Assembly: GCA_021234155.1 (NCBI GenBank)
Contig: JAJEKV010000080.1
Location: forward strand, 4,383,953-4,447,952
Direction of reading: 5' to 3'
From: Isoetes taiwanensis
Lineage: Eukaryota > Streptophyta > Lycopodiopsida > Isoetales > Isoetaceae
DNA length: 64,000 nucleotides
A program made the position numbers and the translations under genes. Under the pieces are notes generated by a model. It saw only the letters and a program-made list of their open reading frames with translations. It made no database searches and was not told where the DNA came from. Position 1 is the first letter of the stretch. Each line of letters begins with the position of its first letter. This document shows, piece after piece, positions 1 to 11,900 of the stretch.

Positions 1-238
1 CTCAGTTATGCCCCCCTGTCCGACATTAACCTCAACTGTACTTGTGATTATGTATATAACTGTCCAGTATGTCAGCATCCTTATTGCTACTAAGGTTTTT
101 CCCCCGAAAACCCTTCGGGGCGGGGGTTTTTTAATCCTGGTAGTAATACGCCTGCTGCTCTCTCTTTGTACTTGGGTCCCATAGGCCAGTTGGTCTCCGT
201 GGACGATAAAATCATATTCTATTCTATTCTATTCTTTA
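1..238 (+). mobile_element. LINE 3' end, family A (3' UTR and pentanucleotide tail)
   Basis: This is the 3' untranslated end of a non-LTR retrotransposon cut by the window edge. It shares a run of similarity with 9985-10215 (minus) and 21480-21662 (plus): a CCCCGAA..TTCGGGG hairpin near 111-129, a T-run, the words GGGTCCCATAGGCCAGTTGG and CTCCGTGGACGATAAA, then a (TATTC)n tail at about 213-237. The assignment to a LINE comes from 21480-21662, where the same 3' UTR follows an ORF2 C-terminus. No coding part is left here. Confidence 0.75.
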
Positions 239-1191
239 CATTTGACCAGAAGGTTTGCTGTAGATGTTTCTAAGATTTTGGCCAAAGGTTGGGTTTGTTT
301 TTTTTTAAGTGGCTTTTTTGTAATGGTTCGATATAGAAATTAGGTTCTTTCCATTTTGGTCGCGGGCATGCATCCGACCTCCTGGGCATGCATCCGACCT
401 CCTGGCTGCAATAGAGTTGCCGGATATTGCAAGTGGAGTTGCAAGAGGTTGCAGCAGGGCATCTGTTGCGTCTGGGTTTTGCATCTGCTGCATCTACTGC
501 TGCATTATCTGGATCCTGGATTTGGCTCCTGGATTATTGGGATTTGGCTCCTGGCTTTGGCTGCCGCCTCTGTGATGGCATTTACCCCTATGTAGTGATC
601 ACTGTGTTCGTCAAACACAAGACAGACGATTTTTATGGTTTAAATTTCTATTCCGGATCAGCCGTCTCTGTGCTTTCTCTATTTTCCTGCCTCTGTGTGA
701 TGTAGCTGCATGTGCTGCCTTCACCGGAGCTTATCAGGTTGCACATTTTGCACCGGCTGAGGCTTGATCGGACCACTGATATGTGCATGTGTTTGCACAT
801 TTTGGTGTATCCGTTGTTTATACGTGGTAATTCAATGTTTGACAATGGTTAAAACTTGAAAAAAAATAAAAAAGGTTGCACTTAGCGATAAGGTTCTCCA
901 AATGATTCTCCAATTAGATAATTCTGAGGTAGTTCCAATTTCCATAGCTTTTTTTATGGTTCACTTTTTTATTGGCAATTTAGGACCCTCAAATCATGGA
1001 AGGTTCTTTGGAATCTCACATCTAAGGTCAACATATTCTTCAAAATCTCTTGCACAAACTAATGGTGCAGAAATTTTTTTTTAGGTAATGCCCGAGGGCC
1101 AGGGCATTATCTCCCTTAACGCACTGGTCCGAGGGTTTACACTGCTCTGTTCCGATGACGAAACTCTGTTGAAAGCTTCAGTGGTTGAAGC
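239..1191. other. Intergenic, no supported gene
   Basis: I see no gene. A 20-bp unit beginning GGGCATGCAT is repeated twice in tandem at 364-403, followed by a TGCTGCAT-rich stretch. Short open frames here have no recognisable motif. Confidence 0.5.
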
Positions 1192-3797
1192 TTGCATTCT
1201 GGCAAGGTTAAGAGTTTGTTTTCTTCAGATTCGGCATTCCGGCAAGTTAGGTATCGTGTGAATGGACCATATGAATTTGACGCTTGGGCAGACCCATTCG
1301 GATTTAGAGATCGGAGATTTCAAATTTTAGATTCAGAGATTTTCAGATTCAGAGATGCAGAGATTCAGAGGCTTCAGAGGTTTTTTCGCTTCAGAGCTTC
1401 AAAGATTGCGAGCTTTAGGGATTGCAGCTATGGAGCTTTGCTGAAGCGGTGCCGTAACAGATTCTCTGCAAGGACCTTCCCTGCTTTCCCTTTCTTTTTT
1501 GGATTTCCTTGTTTACAAAGCCTGGCTGTTGGAGCTTTGGCGGAACAGAGGGAATGGAAATCCCTAGCGTGTCATGAGATTTGTGGGAACAGGGCGAAGG
1601 AATTCCCTAGAGTGTTACAGGACATCTCCCAAAACTTTCAACCCCAGCCATGTTATTAGCTGGTAACAGTGTCAAGGCAACGGTCCAGATTAAATGTGAC
1701 CGTGTAAACACGAGGACCAGTACGTTAAGGATGCTAGACCCTGTCCACAGTAGCCGGCCTTCTAAATCTGGCCAAATCTTATCCCCTTCTTCGGCCATTC
1801 AAACAAAAACATGTGCAAATAACTCTTGATACTAAGCACCTTAAAAACAGCACTAAGCACCTCAATCTGGGTATTTATACAAACTAAGATACAATATTCC
1901 CCAATAATCATATACCCAACCAATGCATGAATACCCTCTCACAATACAAAGAGGATTGTGCAAACTCTTTCAATACAAAAAATAAAACTTAGATAATTCT
2001 GAGGTGGTTATGTTTTCCTTTGATTCAATACAAAAACTAAAACTATTACTGCTAAGCTGCGTTTGGTTCATCTTTCATTGCCAGCCATCGATGTGGGGAA
2101 TATTCCAGGTATTGTGCCAGATCAATTGCCATTAGAATTTTGAGAGGAAAATTGCATGCCACTGTCAATGGTGCAGAACGAACCTATGGTTGCAGCGGAA
2201 AAAAAAAAGGAAGCAACATAAAAAAAACCCAATGGTGCCAGTTCCGGCCACTTCTGCAGCAGCAATGTGCGCCAATACATGCCGAGGTGTGGCCGTGTCT
2301 CCGCTGCTACAGGGACCTCCGCTGCAGACCCCTGCTTCGTCTACATCCACCTCCACATCCATAGCTGAATCTCCATTGTCAGAATCCATGCTGCCGCTGT
2401 GCCTTGGAGTATTCCGACCCAGTCCTGCCATAGTGTAAACTGCCAGGGCCTTCTCCCATAGGGCCTGCCCCACCTTCTGTATAGTTGAACTCAGATAACA
2501 AACTACAAAGGGGAATGAAAAAGAGCAGAATCCGGCCTAATGGAAAATGAATCCTTGAGAGAACTGATGCAGATTCAATTCGGGCAAAAGACCTAAAGCC
2601 ATCGCTGGAAATTTTATGCTTGAAGACAAGGGCTCCGGCATGAAATAATGGGGTTTAAGATTTATAGAGCAGCTTGCAAATGGAAACCTGATATTGCTTG
2701 AAACAACAGCGGAAGCTTGCTCTGGAGTTCCGCCGTTCTAAACTTAGAGCTGCTTGAAAATAGAAATCAGTAAAATAGTCCTGCATCCTTCATATCTTCA
2801 TGAGAAGGAAGCCATCGAATAAATAAAAAGCTTTATCTTTCATCCCTTTGTCAACACTATCTACTTTCGTTTCGGAAGCCCTGGCCCATGGAGCTCAAGC
2901 GGAGGGCCTCGAGGAATCGATTCCCCTGGTACCAAAAAACCTAGCACCCGGAATCCCTCCAAATCCGGCATGCCCACGCCCAGGAGGTGCTCACCTGTCC
3001 GCTGCCCAACCGCCTTCACATGCATTCCAAGTTTGGACCAACTGAGTCTTTGCAAAGACATCCACGAAAAAAGGCAGTTCCAAACCACCCAAAATAGCAT
3101 GAAACACTAAAGCTCCTCTCACATGGCAAATTATACCCTTTTCAACACAATACTATACGGAAATCATAGTCCAAACCACTGCCTGAAAACCCTCCCCAAC
3201 CCCAAAACGAAAATAGCATACTATATCGTTGCTGCAATTTGCGATGTAAAGTACTTCATCATTGAAAATTACTCTTAAAGGAGACCGCTATGGATTCCAT
3301 GAGAAAGATCATCTTGAACCAGGAGACAATTGTAATAAAGTCTGGATGTCTGGATGTCTTTGGCCAATTCGTACCTTCCAAAACATGTGGTAATAAATGA
3401 AGGCATCCTGTCCGTTCGTGTCAAAACCCCAGATTCGCTATGCATTGGCACATGAAATATAAACATACTCAAAGATAGATGACCCCAATTAGAAATAAGC
3501 TTCTTTTAGCCATGAAATATAAGCATACTCATAAATATGACAGCCTTCTGTTAGCCAACTGCAACTTGCTCATGTCCAATCCAAAGGACAAGAATTGTAT
3601 TGATGAAGTGGCAAGATTTCAAGCAGGAAAGGTAGCCTACAAATACAGTCCTTTAAAATGAATTATTTAAATCAATAAAAAGGACCCTTGTATTGCACAG
3701 GCTTACAAGCTTAGGAGAATTAAAGTTGGAAGAAGTATACAAACCTCTAAACATATGAGCACTTAGCCAATCCACAAACTGCATTAAATGCTGTGCT
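1192..3797. other. Intergenic, low-complexity stretch and no supported gene
   Basis: From about 1310 to 1430 the sequence is made of diverged TTCAGAGATT-like units. This keeps one frame open from 1192 to 1659 but gives an F/R-rich product without any recognisable domain. The rest, to the 3' end of the PTAR1-like gene, holds only short unsupported frames. Part of 3400-3797 could be that gene's 3' UTR. Confidence 0.45.
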
Positions 3798-6700
3798 TCA
3801 TCTAAACCTGCTTACAATGCCTTCCCATAAGGATTTTCTAAAATTGAGTGCATAATCCATAAAGCCTAAAATATCCGATTTTTCCTCTTGCAAAATAATA
3901 TCATAGTGTTCATTTCCAAAGTCTGCACCTTTGTCCATCTACAATGCCATGTATTAGGTTTGAGTCAGCAATATAATGCCAAGTCCAAATGAACACAAAA
4001 TAGAATGGGGTCAGAAGGTGCCTACCAGGAACAGTAACCACATCTTATAAGCAGCTGCATACTCAACTTGTCTTTCTGAAGATTCAAAAATGCCATTCTT
4101 ACATGCAGTAATACAAGAACGAAGAAAAAGGAACTCAGATTTAATATAATCCACTAGCTCCTCATCCTTTGGACTAAGGTATTGAAATAAAATATTTATC
4201 AAAAATCTACGGTGCATCCACAGAGCCTGCACAGAAATTAGCATAATCTATGTCAAGAAATAGCGCCGTAGAAGATAAGGTAACAGGATAAATAATCACC
4301 TCATGCCCAATGAAGTTCGTTAATAGCTCTCTGTTCCATGAGAGCTCCTCCTATAGTAGACAAAAGCATGTAAGCCATGTGAAGCTAAAGATAACCTATG
4401 GCAGCAATATACAGCATGAAGCCCAGAACCGATGACTAAAACCTTTTGTGGCAATGAAGACAATTTGTTTGCAATGATATTTTTTTCTCCACATAATTAT
4501 AGGCATTCTCTCCATTCTAGTGATAATATATTTTACTCGCAACTTTTGTAACATGCACTGCATTGCCAAAATTTAAGTGCAGATAAAAAGAGAATGCATG
4601 CAGAACACAGTTGGGATATGCATGCCAGAAGCCACATCACAAACTCATGGTAATATTGGCATGAAAATCATGTTACTGGCCTTCATTGAGCACACAAGCA
4701 AACCAAGGTTCCGGGCAAATATTAGGTACCTTCCATATCGCTGCCATTGCATGCCCTTGCTGAAGAAAGCCCTTCGCTGCTATATCACTGGCACTTCTAA
4801 CAGTATTATCGAATAAATGTTGGAACAAGCACTGTAATGTCCAAAAAAAAAACAAATTAAACCTACAATACGCTCCAGCCCTTGTGAATATTTTAATGTA
4901 CAAAAAACATTTGTAAAACTTATAAAGCTTACTCTTCGATAGTGAAAACAACAAGTATCGGCTACATGAGACACAGCCCAACTCTTTGTGTTCTGGAGTT
5001 CCAGGGATGCCTGTGACAACAAAGATTACACGTAGATATAGTAGATGGCTGATGCACATAGAGCCATAAGTATTGTCTTATAAAGCATGATTTTCTAGTA
5101 GAAAACTGAAAGACACACCTGGACAGATGACATCTTTGATACTAGCCAACAGCGATGCCGCCAAGCCCTATAATTCATTGGAGACCTCTGCGACACCCCA
5201 ATCAAGAACGTGCCTGTAAGCACAAAGCATGCATACATAAGGAAGGAAATGGCTGTGCCACTATGAAGGAATTTAAACACACAAGAATGAAAATAATCCT
5301 GATAGTTAGCTATAGGCCAATAATCAGCTAAGGCAAAAGTTCATTGGAGAACATGAAGTTCATTCTGTACGAGATGATGGTAGTAAATATGAGTCTGAAT
5401 CCATTGTACCATGCCAAAACTTATAAATACTTATCTGCACATTATGAATGAGATGCATTCTGTACGAAAAGAAAATTTCGTATTATTTATGTTACTAATC
5501 TTTCAGAATATAATAAAACTCCTATAGATTGTTCATACTATGCAACCACATGCCTGCAAACACACTTTTCCTTGTATTCTCTGTGCATTACAAATAATTA
5601 GCCTAAACAGCAAATGTTCCCACCCCATTCTAGATAACATATGGTGGAAATATTACTACCATCACCCACAGCCTTTAAAATTGATCATATGCATTTCATG
5701 TGCACAATCTTGTGGAAAGCAACAAGACACCCGATATTTTTTACATCAACACCTTGCTGTAGAGTAAATAATTGGCCAAGGTTACATGGCAATTAAATGA
5801 AATTACGTCTATACTTTTGTGCCAGCGATAGAATGCAAGCTTATCAAGCAGCCAGTTCAATTAATGCAGACTAAAGAAGTAAATAAAATTACCTCAGCAA
5901 TTAACCCCACCAATTGGGACTCTGATTTAATAAGTAAATTTAGGCTCGCCGGATCCAACTCAAGCATAACCATCTGGCCAATTACCCATCGTCTGCTCAT
6001 ACAACAAATGAAAGCTTAAAACTATAACATAGTCAGCAATGTAGGAGATTTGTGAAAAAACACAAGGAGCAAAGGTTCTATTCGTTTTTTGAGAACCTGT
6101 GTGTCCATGTTTCCTCACTTTTCGGCGCATAAGTTAAAACTAGACGGGCAAGCCTCAATTCTGCATCATATTGCTCCTTAGATGCACCATTTGAAAGAAC
6201 ACGCTTCCTGTACAATTAAGTTTCAAAAGCATACTTGACTGTTAATTAATCTTCCATAAAATGACATGAGAGACTGCCCTATAGAACTTGAAGGAGCAAA
6301 GCTGAATTTTGACAAATTTGATTGATCCAACATGACCCATTTGTGAGATGTTAGGTATACCTGATATTCCATGCTGTCGGGTAGTCACAGTTTACGATAA
6401 GCAATATCCTGCTGTACTTCATAAGATCGTGCTCTATGCTTTGCATCTCGAAACAACGTTGCTGTTCCCTTTCAAAGCCTTTTGAAGTTGAGCAAGTCGA
6501 ATACTGAGCTTGCAAACCAGAAAATATGCTCTTCGCCATTTGATACATAGGTGATAACGCCAGCACTGCTATAGCTAATTTATGATCATAGCACCAGAAG
6601 GCTGATGTATCATATGTAACTGTTATATCTACCTTCCCGTTCTGATATTTTAAAAACATTTTTTCCTGAAAACCACTTGGCTCTGCTCTGATCTGATTGT

Positions 6701-7032
6701 CCAGAGGAAGGACACATTCATCCTTATCTTTAGTTTCCCCTTCAGAAAAAGAAATAGCATAATGGGAAGAACTTTTCCGCAGGGAATGAAGGCTTGCGAG
6801 CTGTTCTGGGATTACAAAGCCTAATTCGTCTCTGCAACAGATCAGAAAAAATCACCAATTCAGCATCGAATTAAGCTCGTTGCTGCAATTCGATTCTACT
6901 ATGCTATTTTCTAACAGCGAACGGTAAATCTAGTAATTGAAAAACTAAATAACGGCATGAGTTATCTTACATATCAGGATCAGAGTCCAAGATGAAGTCG
7001 AGGTCGCGGACCAGAGCCTCGCCCTCAGGCAT
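3798..7032 (-). CDS. PTAR1: PTAR1-like protein prenyltransferase alpha-subunit repeat protein, 10 exons
   Basis: Spliced gene; exons (minus strand) are 7032-6971, 6831-6361, 6207-6097, 5992-5893, 5187-5119, 5010-4933, 4831-4730, 4350-4300, 4226-4026 and 3938-3798. All nine introns are GT..AG, and the exons sum to 1386 bp, giving 461 residues with no stop. The start is MPEGEALVRDLDF. Hallmarks are DIDELGFVIPE (about 20-30), PTAWNIRKRVL (170-181), EETWTHRRWV (207-217), NYRAWRHRCW (252-261), CCFHYRR (291-297) and EALWMHRRF (348-356): the repeated W-x-x-R/HR motifs of prenyltransferase alpha subunits, in PTAR1 order. In animals PTAR1 pairs with the RabGGTase beta subunit as GGTase-III, which acts on FBXL2 and farnesylated Ykt6. 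That role here is inference. The residues after about 415 are the least certain. It is unbroken although surrounded by repeats. Confidence 0.9.
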
Positions 7033-8054
7033 TTTACCGGAAGAGTTATGTTAGATACGCAGGGTCTGGCGCAACATAAGGATGGGCCTTTGGGTTGCCC
7101 GTAGGGCAATCTTGAGGAGTGTGGGGAGGGACCAGTGTGCAACAAAGTCCTAGGATTGAATCAAATAATCCGGTTCAAATTAAAAAGTTCCGGTCCATAT
7201 GAAATATTGTAGGATATACGGCCAGTCCAAAAAATGGCGTATAAGGATTTGGGCCGGTTGAAGCCATAGGTCCTAGGATTTTTTTTTGGTTATATTTTAT
7301 ACTAGTAGGATTTTTTTACTAAGCTACTTATGTATAGGGAATGCAAATATTATATTTAAGAACGCCTACAATAATAAATGCTGTTAAACGACCACCTCCA
7401 AAACATTTTTTCATCATATAGTGCATGCATTATAGGTTTTGCATTGTACTACAACACTTGATGAGCTTGTAGAATGGTCTGAAATAGAAAAATTTTATTT
7501 TTTTTTCCATTGTACGTGCTTGTAAAGAGAGTTCTCATTACATACGAGTCTACTACAGAATTCTTTGTAAAAAAGAAACTTCATGTTGACCCGTTTATAA
7601 ATATTCGTTACAAGAAAGTTCCTAATGGATTTCGTAACAAAGGGGCCAATCCGGTTCAAATTTATATAATCCTATTAATTTTATAAACAAAAGGCTTTTT
7701 TCCTATTGGGAAAAAGGGTTTGTTATACATTGGGAGGGACCGATAAAGGGCCACGATTTGAGAATATTGTGGTATATTCTTTGTTTAGGGCTGTGGAATT
7801 TTGGGATTTGAGGGACCTGAGGACGGTTGGACATGTGGATTTTTTGGGAGCCTGGCGGAAGGTGGGGATGGGATCTCCCTTTTGGTTGGGTTGCCCGTAT
7901 GTGCGAGGGGCAGACCTTTCTGTTACCATCGATTTTAGAAGCGAAGAATTTTCTGTGCCCACCGCTTAAGCGCCTAGGCTGCTTCTGGCCAGTTCATGTG
8001 ACCCAGCTAGGGGTTTGAGCATCAAAGACCACCGCAGGACAAATCGACAGCACT
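7033..8054. other. Upstream region of PTAR1-like gene, no further gene
   Basis: This includes the probable promoter of the divergent minus-strand gene starting at 7032. A word ATCCGGTTCAAAT occurs near 7167 and again near 7650 in the same orientation, so a small repeat element may lie between. The plus-strand frame at 7706-7969 shows no domain I recognise. Confidence 0.4.
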
Positions 8055-9702
8055 TCAGCCCATTCTCGCCATGCTCATTAGTTTTGTTAGGGCATGGTCT
8101 ATGGAGGAATAGGGCTTTCGCCAGCGGAACGCATCTGAAAAATCTGCAGCATCAGAGCTGGAGATAAGCTTTCTGATGCTCGTCTCTCTTTTCTTGATAA
8201 GGAAGCAAATGTTTACAACCAAACCATCTTTCAAAGTTGTAATATCTCCTTTAACCTCTTCTAACTGGTCAAAACAAAGCTGGGACAAGTTTTCCATTTC
8301 TTCCATGATAAGCATTTCAATATGTGGCTCATTATCAGGGATGTTACTGTCTTTTTAAGGTTCTTTTCAACCATCCCTTTTAACCGTTTAATATCAGAAT
8401 CTCTATTCCTGTCTATTTCCTTCATTTTGCTGAGCAGTTTTTGTATACTCTCCCTTTCAACCTTCACTCCATTTTTCAACTCCTTTAAGTGTTCAAATTC
8501 GGCTTTCATATCTCCCTTTCCCATGGCTTTTTCTTTTAGGCTTGCTTCTGCAAACTTTCCACTTGCATGGCCGTTCGCATGCTTTCTTCCCTAAGAGAGT
8601 GAATCTTCTTAGTTAATTTCGTGAAATCGTCTTTGCCACTTTTGTAGTTTACATTGCGACCATCTTTGGCTGCTGTTCCTATACTTGAAAGTTGAATCTT
8701 CTTATTCATTTGCTTTAATTCTGCTTGAAAGTTAGTCACCAGCATTCCATGGCTTTCTGGAATGTCTCTTTTAAGACATTCTTGACAATTAATGCAATCT
8801 GTGCTTGTTCTCTTTGTTTTGTTTCTTCCATTTCTGACTGAGCAGTAAGTACTTTGAATTGAATTGCTTTTGAATATGTCCTATGTTTTTCAAAAGAGCA
8901 TCATTAAAATCATCCTTGAGGTCTTTCTTCAAGTTACGAATAGATCCTGCCCCAAACATTTTCTTATTCTCAGCTATAAAGGAAGTTATCTGTTGCTTAC
9001 AAAGTTTCCCCCAAATGCTTATCAACTTGATTCTTTAGGGTGTTTATCTGAGATTTTTTGTTATCAGCTAACTTTTGTTTGACCAACTCATTTATGTTGC
9101 TTCTGACTCATCTTGAACTATTTTCTTAAAAGTGGACAGATTTCCATCCATTTCTTCTTTGAGAGAGGTAATTCTTCTCTCAAATCCATCGATTTTACTA
9201 TTCCACTTCCTTCCATCCTATTCAATATGAGCCTTGAGTCCCTTAACTGTATCTTTCAGGTCCATCATTATGGCATGCAGATTAGATACTTTCTGATCTA
9301 GGGTGCCTTTGGCTTCTCCTGCTGATAACTCGACTTTCCCTGCTCCTTGGAGTGGAGAGCCAATAGCAACCTCTTGCCCATTACCAGGGCAAGTTGAATC
9401 ATTGCTGGGACGAACTCCTCTGCTTACATGATGTGAACCTCGCTGCCAAGATTTCGCAAATTGCTTTGGAGTGCTAATTGGTCCTCTGAATGATCCCTCT
9501 CCTTCACAAGTTTTTTCGATCTTTTTAGCCATGAAAATTGCTTGTCTGATAGTTCATTAAGACATGTTGGACTTGTAGAAATATCATGAAGCTGCCGACT
9601 TACGGGATCCTGGTAGGGACTAGGTGCTCTGTTTTCCTGATATTGGCCAGATTGGCGACTTTGGGTCTGCATTACACCAAGTCCTTGTTCCTCCGATAGC
9701 AT
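8055..9702 (-). pseudogene. Decayed coiled-coil protein ORF
   Basis: Reading the minus strand from 9702 to 8055, successive short frames give Lys/Glu-rich heptad-like protein. Examples are KKLVKERDHSEDQL near 9500, MNKKIQLSSIG and TKLTKKIHSLREESM at 8536-8745, and FEHLKELKNGVKVERES at 8261-8524. The frame switches many times, so this looks like one long coiled-coil coding region broken by frameshifts and stops. It lies just downstream, on the same strand, of a LINE family A tail. It could be a retroelement ORF1/gag or a dead host gene. I cannot name the family. Confidence 0.4.
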
Positions 9703-9984
9703 CCAGCTCTCAACTTACATTTCTTCTGCTCTCTAATGATGCTTATGGGATACATCTGAAAATGAGCTTATAGGACCTTTTAATATCCCCTCAAAATGGC
9801 TTTCATTTATGTCAATGTTATCATTCATATCCTTCTAAAGTTGAGCACCATCGAGATTGGGATCATCACTGGCCAACCCTATGAAAGAAGGTAAGGAAAT
9901 GCTGAATTTTGAAATAAGCACAACCAAGTAAAGAGAAAAGTTAACAACTTCCACAAGTTCTTACAAGCATGCCTAAATGCTATA

Positions 9985-10215
9985 GAAGATAAAGAATAGA
10001 ATAGAATAGACTCTTTATCGTCCACGGAGAACAATTGGCCTATGGGACCCAACCAAAAAGAGAGCAGCAAGCGTATTACTGTCAGGATCAAAAAAACCCC
10101 TGCCTCGAAGGGTTTTTGAGGGAAAAACCTTAGCAGTAATAAGGATGCTGGCACGCTGTACAATTGTATAGGACAGTTCAATACTGTTCCGGAGGGCACA
10201 ACTGAGTCCGTGCAT
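9985..10215 (-). mobile_element. LINE 3' end, family A
   Basis: On the minus strand this matches 1-238: the same opening ACTCAGTTGTGCCC-like words, a CCTC..GAGG hairpin near 10095-10120, GGGTCCCATAGGCC, CTCCGTGGACGATAAA and a (TATTC)n tail ending near 9990. No ORF2 sequence is attached, so it is a severely 5'-truncated insertion. Confidence 0.75.
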
Positions 10216-10832
10216 CCATAACCTCCTAGAGGTATGACCCCAACAAACCCACTGATACCGTATTCAATAATAACTCATGCAATGGTTGGCCAGGTACTAA
10301 TAATCGAGCATACTGCTCTCGGATATCGGTATATAAGTACTCTCCTAATACATTTTGATATGCTACATTTGATTTTCAATCTTCTATTTTACAATGCAAT
10401 TATTTCAACTATGACTTCCATGCAGCTGAGCTGAGAATATAGGTGTAATATATGCCCTTCAAAACAGCATTCATAGCTTCAGAATGTGGAAATGATATTT
10501 TCCTTGTAAAGCTAGATCTTGATTTTATTTTCCGATCTAGAGATTGAAATAATAGTAAATGTTGCCTAGGGCCAGAAAAATTTGGAAAGTGCAGCTCAAC
10601 GTTTTGTGGGGCAAGTTGGCAAATGTTAAGGGAAGTTACATTGGCAATAACATCCCCATCTGTTTCTTTACATGCAACTATGAACTTTGCAAGTACAATA
10701 TTTTCATGTTTGCAAATATTAACTCGGCGGTAGGCCATTATAAGCCAAAGTGGCCTACTCTTGGCCATTACCTGACGTAAAGGTCAAAAGCATGCAATTT
10801 CGTCCGCCACGTGTGCGGTGATGTGGCAGAGG
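10216..10832. other. Intergenic, nothing recognised
   Basis: No gene-like frame with a recognisable domain is seen. It ends at the target duplication of the MITE at 10833. Confidence 0.4.
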
Positions 10833-11151
10833 GGTAAAAGCATGTTAGGGTGTCCCTTAAAAAGTATTATTTAGTGACCAAAAAAGTACCTAAAAAGGTA
10901 CCCAGGACTGGGTACTGGGTACCTGTGTAATATCTCAATAAAAGGTACATTCTAGAACTTTTATATACATTTTGGTCTCCGGTAGCATTATCTTTATCTT
11001 AACTTTGAATATTAATGCGTCCGTGACTTTTATTTTAGACTTTTGTACTAGTTTTAATGAAAATAAAAATGAGAAAGTACCCAGTTCTGAAGTACCTAGT
11101 GTATGTACTTTTGCAGGTTCCAAAAGTGGTACACCCTAACATGCTTTTACC
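10833..11151. mobile_element. MITE with perfect 21-bp terminal inverted repeats
   Basis: The left end GGTAAAAGCATGTTAGGGTG(T) is exactly complementary to the right end at 11131-11151. CAGAGG flanks both sides (10827-10832 and 11152-11157), a likely 6-bp target duplication. The 319-bp interior is an imperfect palindrome rich in GTACC/GGTAC words (10885-10922 against 11070-11110). There is no coding capacity. The superfamily is not assigned. Confidence 0.8.
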
Positions 11152-11900
11152 CAGAGGTATAAAACCTTTTTCGTCATGTCATTTTCTCCTTTTTCTCGTT
11201 ATCATTGAACTCCGGCGATGGCGCTTTGCTTTTTCTAAGTTCAGCTATGGCGCTCGTTGCTTTTTTGGCCAGCGCTGGGCTTTAATCTGCTGTTGCTATT
11301 CACTGGCAAAGTTTGGCAAAGTTTCGAGATGTTTTGAGAAGTTTTTTTATTTTTTGATCTCCGGTTATGGCGCTTGTTGCTTTCTTGTCAGGCTCTGTGT
11401 TCTAATCTTCTGCTGCTGCTTCACTGCAGAGTTTGGCGTCTGTAGAGAGGTTTCTTGCATGTTCTTGATAAAACTTGTTGCATGCAAATTTTAACTTGCT
11501 TTTTCCTTGTTTAGCATCGTTAATGAGTGTTTGGAAGCGCGAATCTTCAAAATGGTAAGCATTATTTTTGTAATGTTAGATTATTTTTTCAAGATTCTAA
11601 CATTGTTCTGTTTTTTTCTTGCAGGTTTTTATGGAGAGGTTTATCGAGTGCTTGATCATGGCATCTGTCGTGCTTTTGATTCCGGTGTCGGCGTATAAAC
11701 ATTGCTTAAGTTTTTCTTGTAGTTTTTTTTGTACTCATTTGTTGGTGAAACTATCAACAACTTCTTCATCAACTATGTTGATCTAAAAGATATGAATACT
11801 ATGCTCGAAGGTCTTAAGAAAAAATGTTGAACACTTGACCCTTCTTTATTTTGATTTCTGGAATGAAGATCATTGATCTCAAATCTCTTGTACTTCATAA
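11152..11900. other. Non-coding stretch with an imperfect direct repeat
   Basis: Two diverged copies of a unit built on TATGGCGCT(C/T)GTTGCTTT..TTCTGCTG lie at about 11236-11320 and 11364-11440. Frames are open for up to 145 codons but are Phe/Cys/Leu-rich and unrecognised. A similar GCTATGGCGCC vocabulary recurs at 31680-31790. Confidence 0.4.

Noticed and set aside
1192-1659. 155-codon plus-strand frame
   Set aside because: Composed of diverged TTCAGAGATT-like units; the product is F/R-rich with no recognisable motif.
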